A stretch of DNA of 64,000 nucleotides from Deinandra increscens subsp. villosa (Eukaryota > Streptophyta > Magnoliopsida > Asterales > Asteraceae). Shown here piece after piece: positions 11,263-22,054 of this stretch. The stretch covers positions 45,279,980 to 45,343,979 of the forward strand of contig JBCNJP010000025.1 in assembly GCA_039602395.1 (NCBI GenBank). Direction: 5' to 3'. The notes under the pieces were generated by a model. The model made no database searches and had not been told where the DNA came from. It saw nothing but the letters and a program-made list of their open reading frames with translations. Both the position numbers and the translations under genes were made by a program. Every line of letters starts with the position of its first letter. Within the stretch, counting starts at the first letter, position 1.

Positions 11263-13206
11263 GATCTGTGGCATAGGAGGTTAGGTCATGTGAACTACAA
11301 AAACATGAACAGAATTGTGAATCTTGGCTTGGTTAAGGGTCTTCCTAACAAGCATTTTGCATGTTCTGAAAACTGTATGCCATGTCTCAAGAGCAAGCAA
11401 CACAGAACCTCCTTTAAGCCAAAAGTTGAATCTTCTATCTCAAAACCTCTAGAGCTGTTGCACATGGATCTATTTGGTCCAACTAGAGTAATGAGTTTAG
11501 GAAAAAGGTCATACTGTTTTGTTATAATTGATGATTTTTCAAGATATACTTGGGTTTTCTTTCTCAAAACAAAAGATGAAACTGCTGAATTGCTGAAAAC
11601 TCTTGTAATTAGTTTAGAAAATCAATCAAATCTCAAAGTCAAAACAATCATATGTGACAATGGCACAGAATTCAAAAATCATGTTTTGAATACATTTTGT
11701 GAGGAGAAGGGAACTGTGAGACAATTCAGTGCTCCTAGGACTCCACAGCAAAACGGTGTTGCTGAAAGGAGAAATAGGACATTGATTGAAGCTGCTAGAT
11801 CCATGTTAGCAGACTCCAAGCTCCCTGTGATATTTTGGGCAGAAGCAGTGAACACTGCCTGTTATGTCCAAAACAAGATTTTAATTGTCAAAGGCAAAAA
11901 CAAGACACCTTATGAGCTTTGGAGAAAAAGAAAGCCAAACATTTATTTCTTTAAGCCATTTGGTTGTCCTGTTACAATATTAATAACCAATGAGTCATTG
12001 CCCAAATTTGCTGAAAAGGCAGATGAGGGATATTTTGTTGGATACTCAGGTGTGTCAAAAGAATACAGAGTGTACAACAAGAGAACCAAAATTGTTGAGG
12101 AAACTATAAATGTCTCTTTTAATGAAAAATCTACCAACAATTTTGAGTCTCAACCCACTTGGTTATTTGATATTGAAGCAGTAACCACTGCTTTCAACAT
12201 AACTGTTGATAAGCCTGTGAGATCTTTAGTGCAGGAAAATAATTTTTATAGGTCTGCTGATGAACATTGGAAGAGCAACACTGCTGGAACTGAGAAGCAA
12301 AACTTCTTCTCTTCAATGAGCATCAAACCTATCTTGCCAGGCAATGGAAAGAAACCTTCTGAAATAATTCAAATTGAAGAAGAAATTGTTCCGGTCGAAG
12401 TTCAAACAGAAATTTCTCCGGCTGACGTTCAAACGGAAATTTCTCCGGCTCAAGTTCAACCGGAAAACTTTATTTCAGAAACTGTTGAGAACAATGATTC
12501 CGGATCAACTGAACCTGAAAATTTAAATGATGAATTCAGTTTCGAGCATTTGACCCACCTTTCAGAAGACAGCTCTCACAATACACTTGAAAGTTCAAAT
12601 CCTGTTTCACAAATTGCTGATATTGAGCTTGATTACAGACTTCCTCAGCTCAATATACCCTCAAATGGAAGAAGCCATGAGTTCCCTATGTTTCTAGACA
12701 AAAGAATCAACGAAGATCACCCAGTGAGAAACATTATTGGAGAAGTGTCAGCACCTGTGTTGACAAGGAGTAGATCTGCTAATGCAAACATTTGTTTGCA
12801 TGCTGCATTTTTGTCTCAAGAAGTGCCCAAGAAGGTAACAGATGCCTTGGAAGACAACATTTGGGTCGAGGCAATGCAGGAAGAGTTATTTTAGATTAAC
12901 AAGCAGAAAGTTTGGGAATTGGTAGATCTGCCTGATGGAGCAGAACCAATTGGCCCAAAGTGGGTATTCAGAAATAAGAAAGATGACAGGGGAATTGTTA
13001 TCAAGAACAAAGCAAGACTGGTAGTGCAACGCTATGTACAGGAAGAAGGCATTGATTATGATGAAGTGTTTGCACCAGTGGCTAGATTGGAAGCTATCAG
13101 AATCTTCCTAGCCTATGCTGCCTTCAAAGACTTCCAAGTATTTCAAATGGATGTCAAAAGTGCCTTCCTGTATGGCCTACCGGAACAAGAAATATATGTC
13201 AACCAA
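11263..13206 (+). pseudogene. Copia A pol, 5' part: integrase and start of RT
   Basis: Entering from the gap, the protein starts with the GAG-pre-integrase zinc-binding domain (LWHRRLGHVN ... CMPCLKSKQH, 11266-11402). The integrase core follows, with catalytic acidic residues in HMDLFGP (about 11461), CDNGTEF (about 11654) and GVAERRNRTLIEAA (about 11757). The linker (12370-12520) carries the repeated phrase VQTEISPA, encoded by the element's own CGGAA-type motif. A TAG at 12892-12894 interrupts EELF*INKQKVW. RT resumes ([25 protein letters not shown]) until T1 is inserted after IYVNQ. The NGVAERRN and NTACYVQN wording is SIRE-like. Non-functional because of the stop and the insertion. Confidence 0.9.
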
Positions 13207-13556
13207 TAAAAATGCGTGAGCATCGGATCGTCTACTCGATCTAGCTAATCGGACATCGAAACGTAATTAACCGATTGATTTATTGATCAGAATGAACAAT
13301 TACAATCAGTGAAACACTCAGAAACACAACACAGAGAAACACCTTGAAAACACACACTTAAGAGATCTCACACAACTCAGAACTCACCAATTACAAAGAC
13401 CAATTAACTATTTATACCCGCTGGTCCGAGCTTCGGCCGAACCTCAGAAACGGCCAGTCCGAACTTCTGGTTCGGACCTAGTTCGGCCAGACCTCGTTTG
13501 ACATGATCTTGTACTTTGTTTGATACTTCACACGACGCACATATCAGGTATCAACA
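13207..13556 (-). repeat. 3' LTR of T1
   Basis: 350 bp. On the minus strand it begins TGTTGATACCTGATATG and ends CACGCATTTTTA, so its last dinucleotide is TA instead of CA. A TATAAATA box lies at about 13408-13416 (minus). U3 carries repeated GTTCGG/CCGAAC words. The polypurine tract CGAGGGGGAGTT is adjacent at 13557-13568. Confidence 0.9.
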
Positions 13557-15236
13557 AACTCCCCCTCGTCGTGTGCAGTATCTCTTCCACATCATCAACG
13601 TTGTATCTTCAATCAAGCTCCCCCTCAAGTGTAGAATCCGTTCGTTCAATGAAATGAATCTTCAAACAAACTCCTCCTCAACTTGATCGTAGCTTGATCT
13701 TGAATACTTGATGACATTTTAGTGTATCTCTGGTCTTGTATCAACATCTTCAGAAGACTTGAAGTTGTGATAATATGCACATAGCAACCTGTTCAAACTT
13801 TTAAAATTATCTTGGCGCAAAACATCTCTTTGAGACTCCAAGATATGATTTTGAAAATCGATTTGTATCACGTGTTGATCAGATCGAAAAAAACAAAAAC
13901 AAAATCTTTTTGATTTTCCAAAGTTTATGCTAAAACACACCGAAAATCTTTTTGTGCTTTTCTGAAATGAAATGAAATTGCAATACAGAATCAAACACTA
14001 TTTTTGGTATGAGAAAGATCACTATATGGGATCATATTGAACATAACGCACTGAACTGCATTTCATTTCAATTAATCGAAGCACATAAGTCAAGCTGATT
14101 GCTGATATAATTTGTCCAACTTAAACTCAGGCAGGATCATACTCATAACATCTGGATATGTTAAGGTATTGATTAGATTTGCATTGACCAGTGTATCCCA
14201 CACTATCAGACATAATCAGACATTTTCAGCTTTTCTTTTCTTTTTCCTTTTGTGTTACAGCATTTGTGATTTTTCACAATGCAAAGTATTTTCATGATAT
14301 AGTCAACTGTGTTCCATGCAAAAAGAAATAAGAACGTTAAATCGTCTACCTTAAGGTCGATCTTTCGATACGCAGATAAGGCCTCGGATTTAACAAAATA
14401 AGAAAATAAAACAAGTTGAAATTGTATAACCCAACAACAATCAGTTCAGTACTCCCGTACACGCAGAGAAAGTCCGATGAGTTATACGAAACACCAAAGA
14501 AAATAAAGCAGAACGTCAAACGAACAACAATCAGGTCGATCTTTCGATACGCAGAGAAAGTCCGATCGTTTGACAAAATAAAGAAAATCAAACAAGTTTA
14601 AATCTTTGCAAAAAGAACACATGTATACACAGTGACTTCTCAATTTGAATTTCACACTTATTTTCCTTTTATGTCATGAATTATGCATCAAGATGTTATC
14701 CACATGGTCAAGCATTAGTATTTAGTGTATATCACATCTGAATACTTTCTGATTTGCCGAGCCTACCAAGCATATCAAACAATGATCTTATGGCCCTTTC
14801 ATCTACTCTATCCATGAGTCAGATACGTAAGCCAATATACCATCATTTCCCAATGATCAATTTCTCACAATTTTATATTTTGCATGTACTCACCTTCCTT
14901 CATTATATATTCGGCATGTATTCACTTTCTCCCCATAACATGCATTTTCTCAATTACTCCCCCTTACTTACAATTCTCCCCCTTAAAATGAAAACTCTAT
15001 TTTTGGATTTTCATTTTACACAAAAACAGGACTCTATTTTTGGGTTTTGTTTGAGAAAATTTAGAAATAAAGAAAAGTGATCAATCAACACGGATATGAT
15101 GCAATTTTAGAATTCAGAAAATTTGCAGGTTAGAAAGATTTATCATGAAATTTAACTTAAGCAGAATACTCCTCCATCAACAACTTTGCAATCGTCAATA
15201 GGTCTTCTAGAAGTACCTGCACACTGGTCAAACTAA
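13557..15236 (-). other. Non-coding post-gag spacer of T1
   Basis: No credible gene. It is homologous to 3174-4861 and 22055-23734. On the minus strand it contains the conserved block after the gag stop (15170-15230), two polypurine tracts (near 14960 and 14981, read as CTCCCCCTTA on the plus strand), three copies of the TCTCTGCGT / CGACCTGAT module (about 14350-14388, 14440-14480, 14528-14567) and AAAATCTTTTTG blocks (13870-13960). The small frames at 14346-14601 are produced by the module repeats on both strands. Confidence 0.65.
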
Positions 15237-18200
15237 TTAGTCCATAAATGACCCGAAGCGAATTGCTTCTGGTCGACCAGTGTCCTTGTTTTGCTTAGAA
15301 ACCACCTTAGGTTTCCAGTGTTGTTGTTTTGGTAATTCAGTTTTTGATGAAACAATCACAGATGACTGTGATGATGAACCTACATTTTGAGCTTTTGAAA
15401 CAATTGGAACAAAATGTTTTTGTTTTTGAAAGAATGCAGGTTGAACTTCATCAAAAACTCTGCCCCGTTCATCGAAGAACTTAGTTTGGACAGGTTTACC
15501 AAAAACTGGTTTCTTATGAAACCCTTTAGGTGAATCAACAGGTGATGGACAATCTTTTGCCATATGCCCTGGGCGACGGCAAATATAACAGATTCTTGTC
15601 GTTTTGTCCCATCTTTGATGTACCTGCGAAGAACACACATGAATATCTCGAACATGATCAGAATGAGAATCATCTACCTGATGCCTGTGATCATGTACCC
15701 ATTTGGATGTAGGGCTCCGAGATTGAGAACTTTCAGATGAAACTTGAGCTTTCACAAAAACCTCAGAAATCTTCCGAGCATCAACACAATGAAGTGGAAA
15801 TTCTTTGTCAGAAAATAACTGATCCGAACCCTTGAGTTTGTAAAACCGCTCGGGTTGAATTTTATCAGCTTGAAAAACTTCCTTCTTCACTTGTTTCATC
15901 TTTAATTTCTTCAAATCTGGAGACGATGATGCTGGAACCTTTTCAGCTTTGTTTTTCATCTTGTGAAAACCCAATCCGTCATGCTTTCCAGAAATTTTCT
16001 CCTCAGGTGAACCATGACCATGCTTCGCTAATCGAGAAAATTCAGCTTTTACTTCAGTGACATTCTTTTGATCATAAAAAATCCTTTCATCAAACTCCAG
16101 TTGAGACAGAAGCTTGTCACTAGAAGTAGCCGACTTCTCATTATCAGCAGACAATGATCCAGATACAAACTTTGGTGCAAGAGAAACTTCTGATTTCTTT
16201 TCCTTCTTCTTCTTATTCTTTCTGTTCTTCTTCTTCGACACAACTTTATCATCCTCAGCAGTAGATGATGAAACCTTTAAATAATCAAATTCATGAACTT
16301 GTTCCTTCACTTCTTTCACAGCTTCTTTGATATGAGCAGGGGGTGAGGCAGTCTTATCAAACATTTTCTCAAAATTTGCATCATTAGCTAAGAAGCTTGT
16401 GAAGACCTGAGAATTTGAAACATTGTTGAGCAACCTATTAGCATCAAGAACTTGAACTTTAAGATCAGAAATTTGCTGTTGAGCTTCTGCAAATTCCTTT
16501 TCTTTAGCAATCAATCGCTTTGCAACCTTGTGAGTTTCAAACTTTTGCAAACGCAGATTATCAAGTCCCTCATGTAATTCCTTCTTCAATTTATCCGCGT
16601 TGCGCTTTTGAATCTCCAAATTAGCGGCTTGAACTTTATTGACACGAACTAACTCCCGCTTCTCATCCAACAACTTTCCCATGTCAACTTGATATGCTTC
16701 AATCTTAGCAGTCGATTCTTCAGCACTCTTTGTAAGCAAATCAAGTTTGACCTTTGATTTATCAAACAAATTCTGAAAATCATTAGCAGTATCTTCAGCC
16801 TCATCCTTCCATTTCTTTATTTGATTGAACAAATCCTCCTTCTGTTCTTCTAAAATGTCAATTCTATCAGCAAGCATCTGTTCATTTTCTCGAACAGAAT
16901 AAAGATTTGTGTGAAGCATACTCACATCTTTTAACAAACCTTCATTTTTCAACATCAACTCCTTCTCATTGGTATTAGACACTTCTAATTCTTCCTTTAC
17001 TGCTTTTAAATTCTCTGAAAGCTTTTGAATTTCATGTAATAATGAAGTATTTTCTGTCATCAGACTCTCCATATTCTCAGCAGATTCATAAGAACTTGGA
17101 TTTGAACTAGCAACAGAACTAGTTTCTGAACAAAAATCTTCTTGTTGATCATGAGTAACTATCAAAGCTGATGAATCATATCCAAACTGTTGACCCCAAT
17201 CATATACACCATCATTTTGAGCCATCAAAGCTGTGGTCTTGCTTGTGTTACTAGTAGATGGTTGAGTAAAACCAGGCTTTGGTGATATAGGAACACCAGA
17301 CTTATTTGCATGTGCCTGATGACAATCTTTAGCAAAATGTCCCAGTTGTGAACATTTGTAACACTTTAATTTGGACTTGTCAAAACCCAACTTATCACCA
17401 GAAATATTCCTTCCATGTTTCTTAAAGAATCTTTTCGATCTTTGACACAACATAGCATATTGCCAAGATACATCCAATTCAGTTAGTTGATCATCATCAA
17501 GAGCATCAAGATCCTCACTGGTTAACTTTGCATCAGCAACATTTTTGAGAATCAAACCAAAAGATGATGAAATCAATGCAGAAATCATTTTGGCACAATC
17601 ATCTGTTGATTCAACTGAAAAAACATTTTGACTTGAAAAATTTGGAATTGTGAAATTGCAGCCCCTTGAAGAATTATTATCAGAATTTCCTGAAACTCCA
17701 GCTATAAAAGCAACACTTGGTGCGGTATTCTGATTTGGTTTAGACTTTGCACTCATGCTTGCACTATTCTCACCATGATACAGTTCAGGATTGTGCAAAG
17801 TAGCAGTTGATTTCTTGGAATTCAACATTTCCATTTCTCGAGCATGAAGTTTTCCAGTAAGCTTGTGAAATGTCATGGTAGAATAATCCTTGTCATGAGT
17901 GAGCAATAAAACATAATTCTCCCACTTTTCAGGTAATGCTTCCATGATCTTTTCCTTTAAATCCGCATCAGATTTTTCTATTCCAACAACCTTCAATTCA
18001 CTAATCAAATGTGAAAATCTTGAAACTAGAGCAGTAATGTTTTCATTGTCATAATTCTGAAAATTATCAAATTCTTTGTTCAAGACTTTCTTTCGACTCT
18101 TTTTATAATCAGCATTTCCTTCACATCTTGCGGATAAAGCATCCCACAATTGCTTATATTTCTTGCAAGTGCTAAATTGATGAAGCAATTCAGTAGGTAA

Positions 18201-18503
18201 AGCCATAGTAAGATAACCATAAACTTTCTTTTCAAGCTCATAACTTTTTCTTTCATCACCATCAAAGTCTTGAATTTCTTTAAGATCTCCATCTTCCATT
18301 GGTCGTTCATACAACTTTCGAATTGGAATCCATAAATCAATGTCATTTGTGCTAATATAAGCAGAAAATCGTTTCTTCCAATTTTGATAATCTTCCAGCT
18401 TCAATAATTTGGGAACTTTCTGACTTGTTCCAATTTCATTATCAAAATTCAGCATGGTTTGCATGGCACTTTGCATTGCAGCAAACGCGTGAAATTCCGA
18501 CAT
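15237..18503 (-). CDS. Intact Gag of T1 (SIRE-like copia)
   Basis: Uninterrupted frame of 1088 codons, the longest in the window. ATG at 18503 is chosen because MSEF(H/Q)AFAAMQSAMQ is shared with T2 and a similar start occurs in K. It encodes the structural protein of the virus-like particle. Residues about 30-230 are the copia gag-polypeptide (UBN2) region (KVPKLLKLEDYQNWKKRF). CCHC knuckle 1, CYKCSQLGHFAKDC, is at 381-394, and CCHC knuckle 2, CYICRRPGHMAKDC, is at 972-985. About 480-720 is Lys/Glu-rich and likely coiled coil, and 770-790 is a Lys/Asn-rich basic stretch. It ends DTGRPEA...GSFMD. It is unusually long for a copia Gag and is followed by no enzyme domain. The intact frame and near-identical LTRs suggest recent activity, inferred not shown. 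Confidence 0.88.
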   Translation of the reverse strand: MSEFHAFAAMQSAMQTMLNFDNEIGTSQKVPKLLKLEDYQNWKKRFSAYISTNDIDLWIPIRKLYERPMEDGDLKEIQDFDGDERKSYELEKKVYGYLTMALPTELLHQFSTCKKYKQLWDALSARCEGNADYKKSRKKVLNKEFDNFQNYDNENITALVSRFSHLISELKVVGIEKSDADLKEKIMEALPEKWENYVLLLTHDKDYSTMTFHKLTGKLHAREMEMLNSKKSTATLHNPELYHGENSASMSAKSKPNQNTAPSVAFIAGVSGNSDNNSSRGCNFTIPNFSSQNVFSVESTDDCAKMISALISSSFGLILKNVADAKLTSEDLDALDDDQLTELDVSWQYAMLCQRSKRFFKKHGRNISGDKLGFDKSKLKCYKCSQLGHFAKDCHQAHANKSGVPISPKPGFTQPSTSNTSKTTALMAQNDGVYDWGQQFGYDSSALIVTHDQQEDFCSETSSVASSNPSSYESAENMESLMTENTSLLHEIQKLSENLKAVKEELEVSNTNEKELMLKNEGLLKDVSMLHTNLYSVRENEQMLADRIDILEEQKEDLFNQIKKWKDEAEDTANDFQNLFDKSKVKLDLLTKSAEESTAKIEAYQVDMGKLLDEKRELVRVNKVQAANLEIQKRNADKLKKELHEGLDNLRLQKFETHKVAKRLIAKEKEFAEAQQQISDLKVQVLDANRLLNNVSNSQVFTSFLANDANFEKMFDKTASPPAHIKEAVKEVKEQVHEFDYLKVSSSTAEDDKVVSKKKNRKNKKKKEKKSEVSLAPKFVSGSLSADNEKSATSSDKLLSQLEFDERIFYDQKNVTEVKAEFSRLAKHGHGSPEEKISGKHDGLGFHKMKNKAEKVPASSSPDLKKLKMKQVKKEVFQADKIQPERFYKLKGSDQLFSDKEFPLHCVDARKISEVFVKAQVSSESSQSRSPTSKWVHDHRHQVDDSHSDHVRDIHVCSSQVHQRWDKTTRICYICRRPGHMAKDCPSPVDSPKGFHKKPVFGKPVQTKFFDERGRVFDEVQPAFFQKQKHFVPIVSKAQNVGSSSQSSVIVSSKTELPKQQHWKPKVVSKQNKDTGRPEAIRFGSFMD

Positions 18504-18990
18504 CGTTCGAAAAATTTAAGAATCTGCCGTCCGAACTCTTTCCGAACTTATAACTCAGCTCCGAACTCTGTCCGAACCTAAAACCAAACTCCGAACGTTG
18601 TCCGAACTTGCTCCGAGTCAAAATCAACAGACCGAACTCCTAAAAGACTCCGATCTAGCTCCGAACCTCAAATCACTCCGAACCTTGACCGAGACAGCTC
18701 CGAACCTTGACCGAATATCGACCGAACTTCAAGTTCGGAGCAGTTACTCCGAACCTGATCAGATAACTCCGAACTTCGAATTCATTTTTCCAAAACGCGC
18801 GAAAATGGACGGATTTTGACAAAACTCGATACTGTGACTCAGAAAAACTGATAGAAAATGACTTAGGAACAATTTTGACACCAAACACTCGATAGAATTG
18901 ATGAACAACACGAAAACAAACTCGAGAAACTTCACAAACGCTTCAAAAATCCAAATATAGCAACCACAGATCAGTAGAGTGAACCTGAAA
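18504..18990 (-). other. T1 leader with iterated CCGAAC motifs
   Basis: Untranslated leader between primer-binding site and gag ATG. About 13 copies of CCGAAC, mostly as CTCCGAACYT, lie at 18520-18780, all in the same orientation on the plus strand except GTTCGG near 18733. The same hexamer occurs several times in the LTR. T2 (27010-27310) and K (42380-42540) carry the same kind of cluster. Confidence 0.7.
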
Positions 18991-19002
18991 GCTCTGATAC
19001 CA
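18991..19002 (-). promoter_or_regulatory. Primer-binding site of T1
   Basis: Minus-strand TGGTATCAGAGC, complementary to the 3' end of initiator tRNA-Met, two bases from the LTR end. Confidence 0.9.
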
Positions 19003-19004
19003 CT

Positions 19005-19354
19005 TAAAAATGCGTGAGCATCGGATCGTCTACTCGATCTAGCTAATCGGACATCGAAACGTAATTAACCGATTGATTTATTGATCAGAATGAACAATTA
19101 CAATCAGTGAAACACTCAGAAACACAACACAGAGAAACACCTTGAAAACACACACTTAAGAGATCTCACACAACTCAGAACTCACCAATTACAAAGACCA
19201 ATTAACTATTTATACCCGTTGGTCCGAGCTTCGGCCGAACCTCAGGTTCGGCCAGTCCGAACTTCTGGTTCGGACCTAGTTCGGCCAGACCTAGTTTGAC
19301 ATGATCTTGTACTTTGTTTGATACTTCACACGACGCACATATCAGGTATCAACA
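19005..19354 (-). repeat. 5' LTR of T1
   Basis: 350 bp, the same ends as its partner at 13207-13556, including the non-standard TA terminus. Differences seen by eye: one base near the TATA box, three adjacent bases in a CCGAACCTCAG context, and one base near the U3 edge. Confidence 0.9.
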
Positions 19355-20544
19355 ACCAACCTCCTGGTTTTGAGGACCCTCACCATCCTAACAAGGTGTG
19401 CAAGCTAATCAAAGCTTTATATGGTCTCAAACAAGCACCTAGAACCTGGTATGAAACTCTTTCTAACTATCTTCTAGAGAATGGCTACAGGAGAGGGGCC
19501 ATTGAGAAAACACTTTTTGTTAAAACTGTTGGTAAAGATATGTTGATGGTACAAATCTATGTAGATCATATTATGTTTGGTTCATCTAACACTGTTTTGT
19601 GCAAGGAGTTTGAAACTTTGATGCAGTCCAAATTTGAGATGAGCTCTATGGGAGAAATAACATTCTTCTTAGGACTACAAGTGAAGCAAACTGCAAATGG
19701 AATCTTCTTGAATCAATCAAAGTACATCCAAGACATGCTAAAAAGATTTGACATGCAAGCCTGCTCAAGTGCAAAAACTCCTATATCCACTTCCCACAAG
19801 TTAACCAATGACTTAAGTGGCAAGCCAGTGGATGTGCACCTGTACAGAGCAATGATAGGCTCACTGATGCATCTCACAGCTAGCAGACCTGACATCATGC
19901 TCAGTGTTTGCTTATGTGCTAGATATCAGTCCTCACCAAAGGAGTCACATATGCTAGTTGTTAAGAGAATATTCAAGTATCTAAAGGGACAACCAAAATT
20001 GGGTTTGTGGTATCCCAAGAAATCTGACTTCTCTTTCAGAGCATTCACAGACAGTGATTATGGTGGTTGTGACATTGATAAGAAGTCAACATCAGGTGGA
20101 TGTCAATTCCTAGGTGAAAGACTTGTCTCTTGGCAATGCAAGAAGCAAACTTGTGTTTCCACTTCAACTGTGGAGGCTGAGTATATTGCTGCCTCAAGTT
20201 GTTGCAGTCAAGTTCTTTGGATCCAGAATCAAATGCTTGACTACGGGATCAAATTCATGGAAACTCCTATTCTTGCAGACAACAACAGTGCCATCTCCAT
20301 CATCAACAATCCAGTAAAGCACTCCAAAACCAAACACATTGACATAAGGTATCATTTTATTAGAGATTGTGTAGAAAAGAATTTGATCAAACTATTCAAA
20401 GTTCATACTGATCACCAGTTGTCAGATTTGTTTACAAAAGCTTTTGATGAGGCAAGATTTTTGTATCTCATCATAGCCATTGGGATGATGAATTTGAATA
20501 AAAACTTTTCACAATTTTCAAATAAAAGAGAGACATGTGCTTAA
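19355..20544 (+). pseudogene. Copia A pol, 3' part: RT and RNase H
   Basis: Continues the RT cut by T1: PPGFEDPHHPNKVCKL, KALYGLKQAPRTWYETL, then the active-site region QIYVDHIMFGSSN. The normal YVDD box reads YVDH because codon 19567-19569 is CAT, so a catalytic aspartate is lost. The thumb and connection follow (FFLGLQVKQT, ASRPDIMLSVCLCARYQ). RNase H has AFTDSDYGGCDIDKKSTSGGCQF, STVEAEYIAAS, ADNNSAI and KHIDIRYHFIRD. The C-terminus after DLFTKAFDEARF looks divergent. The frame ends at 20544 and a non-coding spacer then leads to the post-pol ORF. Dead by the T1 insertion, the upstream stop and the active-site change. Confidence 0.92.
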
Positions 20545-21247
20545 GAGCCCGTCTCTTGATATAAAAAGAAAAAGAAAAAGAAAATTTCTTGTGATAATTT
20601 CAGTTCATAGTCAGTAACCTCTGTTACACTATGAAAATTTATCACAAATTTTCAAAAATCTTGTGTTTTGGTGTTCAGCTTCAAGTTCCGGTTCAACCTG
20701 TGAGTAAAACAACTTTTGAAACTCACCGGGTGAACTTTAACCGGAAAAATGCTTTGCAAAGGACGTGGAAAATGTTTTTGAAAACAATTCTTCCAAGCGG
20801 AAAAAATATCCGCTTGAAGTTCAGACGGAAGAAATTTAGTTTTCAAAATAAAGGAGAAATGGGTTCCGCTTGAACTTCCAGGTCAACAAAGTCAAAGTCC
20901 CATTTAATTACCCGGAAGGCACAATTTTCTGAGCGGATATACATTTATTTACCCATTAAGTTTTTAACTGATTAAAATCCGAGGTTTCAGTAAATTTACT
21001 TTTGGATAAAGACATGCTTTAACCAGCTGTACCATATAACCCATAAAGCACCTGTCCCATCAGTTACTGAACCGTCTGTTTTAACTCTCTCTCATCCACG
21101 TCATCACCGAAAAGGTAAAAAGCCCTAATTTACCGTCACTTTCCCCATTTCTCTCAACCCCACTCAGCAATTACTCCCAAATTTCTCTCAAACTCTCTCC
21201 GATAAACCTCCGTTTAATCGTCAATCTTCTCAAAACCTGTATCAACA
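20545..21247 (+). other. Pol to post-pol ORF spacer of copia A
   Basis: Non-coding. From 20680 to 20940 it holds about eight copies of a CCGG/GCGGA-type word with GTTCAA next to it (for example GTTCCGGTTCAACC, AACCGGAAAAA, TTCCGCTTGAACTTCC). The same word is iterated in the LTR of A (31490-32154) and in its coding linkers. A pyrimidine-rich stretch with CTCTCTC (21080-21240) precedes the ATG at 21248. Confidence 0.55.
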
Positions 21248-21705
21248 ATGGCTCTAAAATCAAAGGCGAGTGGTAAGAAGCCCATCGGTGACTCAAAGTA
21301 CCCTGTAGAACACAATTTGGTGGCGTAACTAGAACCACCAAGCAAAACTGACATCTACAACGGCATGATAGACTTCATCAAAAGATCTCACCTTCATCAC
21401 GCGCTCACTGTTGAAGCAGAAATATTTAAAGAGGTTATGGAAGAGTTCTGGTCTCATGCTAGGGTTACCGAAGGCGAAGATGGTAGTGAAAAGATTGTGT
21501 CGAAGGTTCAGGGCACAGAAGTGGAAATTGATGAAGACAAGGTGCGAAAACTGTTGAAATTCAGGGATAACGGTGGATATGAAGTAGTCGACTCCCAGAA
21601 ATATCTTCAACTATTCAGGGATATTGGATACGGTGGTTCCCTGCAGAGCAAAACCATCAAGAAAGGGCAATTACCCTACAAATGGAGGTTCTTGGCTCAT
21701 ACACT
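21248..21705 (+). pseudogene. Copia A post-pol ORF, N-terminal part
   Basis: ATG at 21248 follows CAACA and opens MALKSKASGKKPIGDSK. A TAA at about 21326-21328 breaks the frame, which continues as DIYNGMIDFIKRSHLHH. The recognisable domain includes EEFWSHA, EIDEDKVRKLLKF, DIGYGG and LPYKWRFLAHTL, then T2 is inserted. The same succession is seen in L (REFWGTD, LFGYEGKF, YWRCLAHYL), with weaker matches in H (VMFWNSA, EADVRRVLRF, PYKYLMHVI). It lies where Sireviruses carry their env-like ORF, but I see no signal peptide or membrane segment. Function unknown. Confidence 0.75.
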
Positions 21706-22054
21706 TGAAAATGCGTGAGCATCGGATCGTCTACTCGATCTAGCTAATCGGACATTGAAACGTAATTAACCGATTGTTTTATTGATCAATGAAGAACAAT
21801 TACAATCAGTAAACACTCAGAAATAGACTCAGAGAATACACACTCAGAAACACACACTTAACAGATCTCGCACGCTCAAAACCCTCAATTACAAAGACCA
21901 AACATCTATATATACTAGCTGGTCCGAGCTTCGGCCGAAGCTCAGGTTCGGCCAGTCCGAACTTCAGGTTCGGACCTGGTTCGGCCAGACCTAGTTTGAC
22001 TTGATCTTGTACATTGCTTGATACTTCACACGACGCACATATCAGGTATCAACA
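21706..22054 (-). repeat. 3' LTR of T2
   Basis: On the minus strand it starts TGTTGATACCTGATATG and ends CACGCATTTTCA. The polypurine tract CGAGGGGGAGTT is adjacent at 22055-22066. It lacks the 22-bp extra unit found in the 5' LTR. Confidence 0.88.

Larger units (their letters stand above)
13207..19354 (-). mobile_element. Gag-only LTR retrotransposon T1, recently inserted
   Basis: 6148 bp, minus strand, flanked by a perfect duplication ACCAA (13202-13206 and 19355-19359) inside the RT of A. Removing it and one ACCAA rejoins IYVNQ to PPGFEDP in frame. Two 350-bp LTRs differ at about five positions by eye. The order on the minus strand is 5' LTR, primer-binding site, 490-bp leader, intact 1088-codon gag, 1.7-kb non-coding spacer, polypurine tract, 3' LTR. 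There is no protease, integrase, RT or RNase H. This matches the published class of terminal-repeat retrotransposons with a GAG domain (TR-GAG), which would rely on enzymes from an autonomous relative. Confidence 0.9.
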
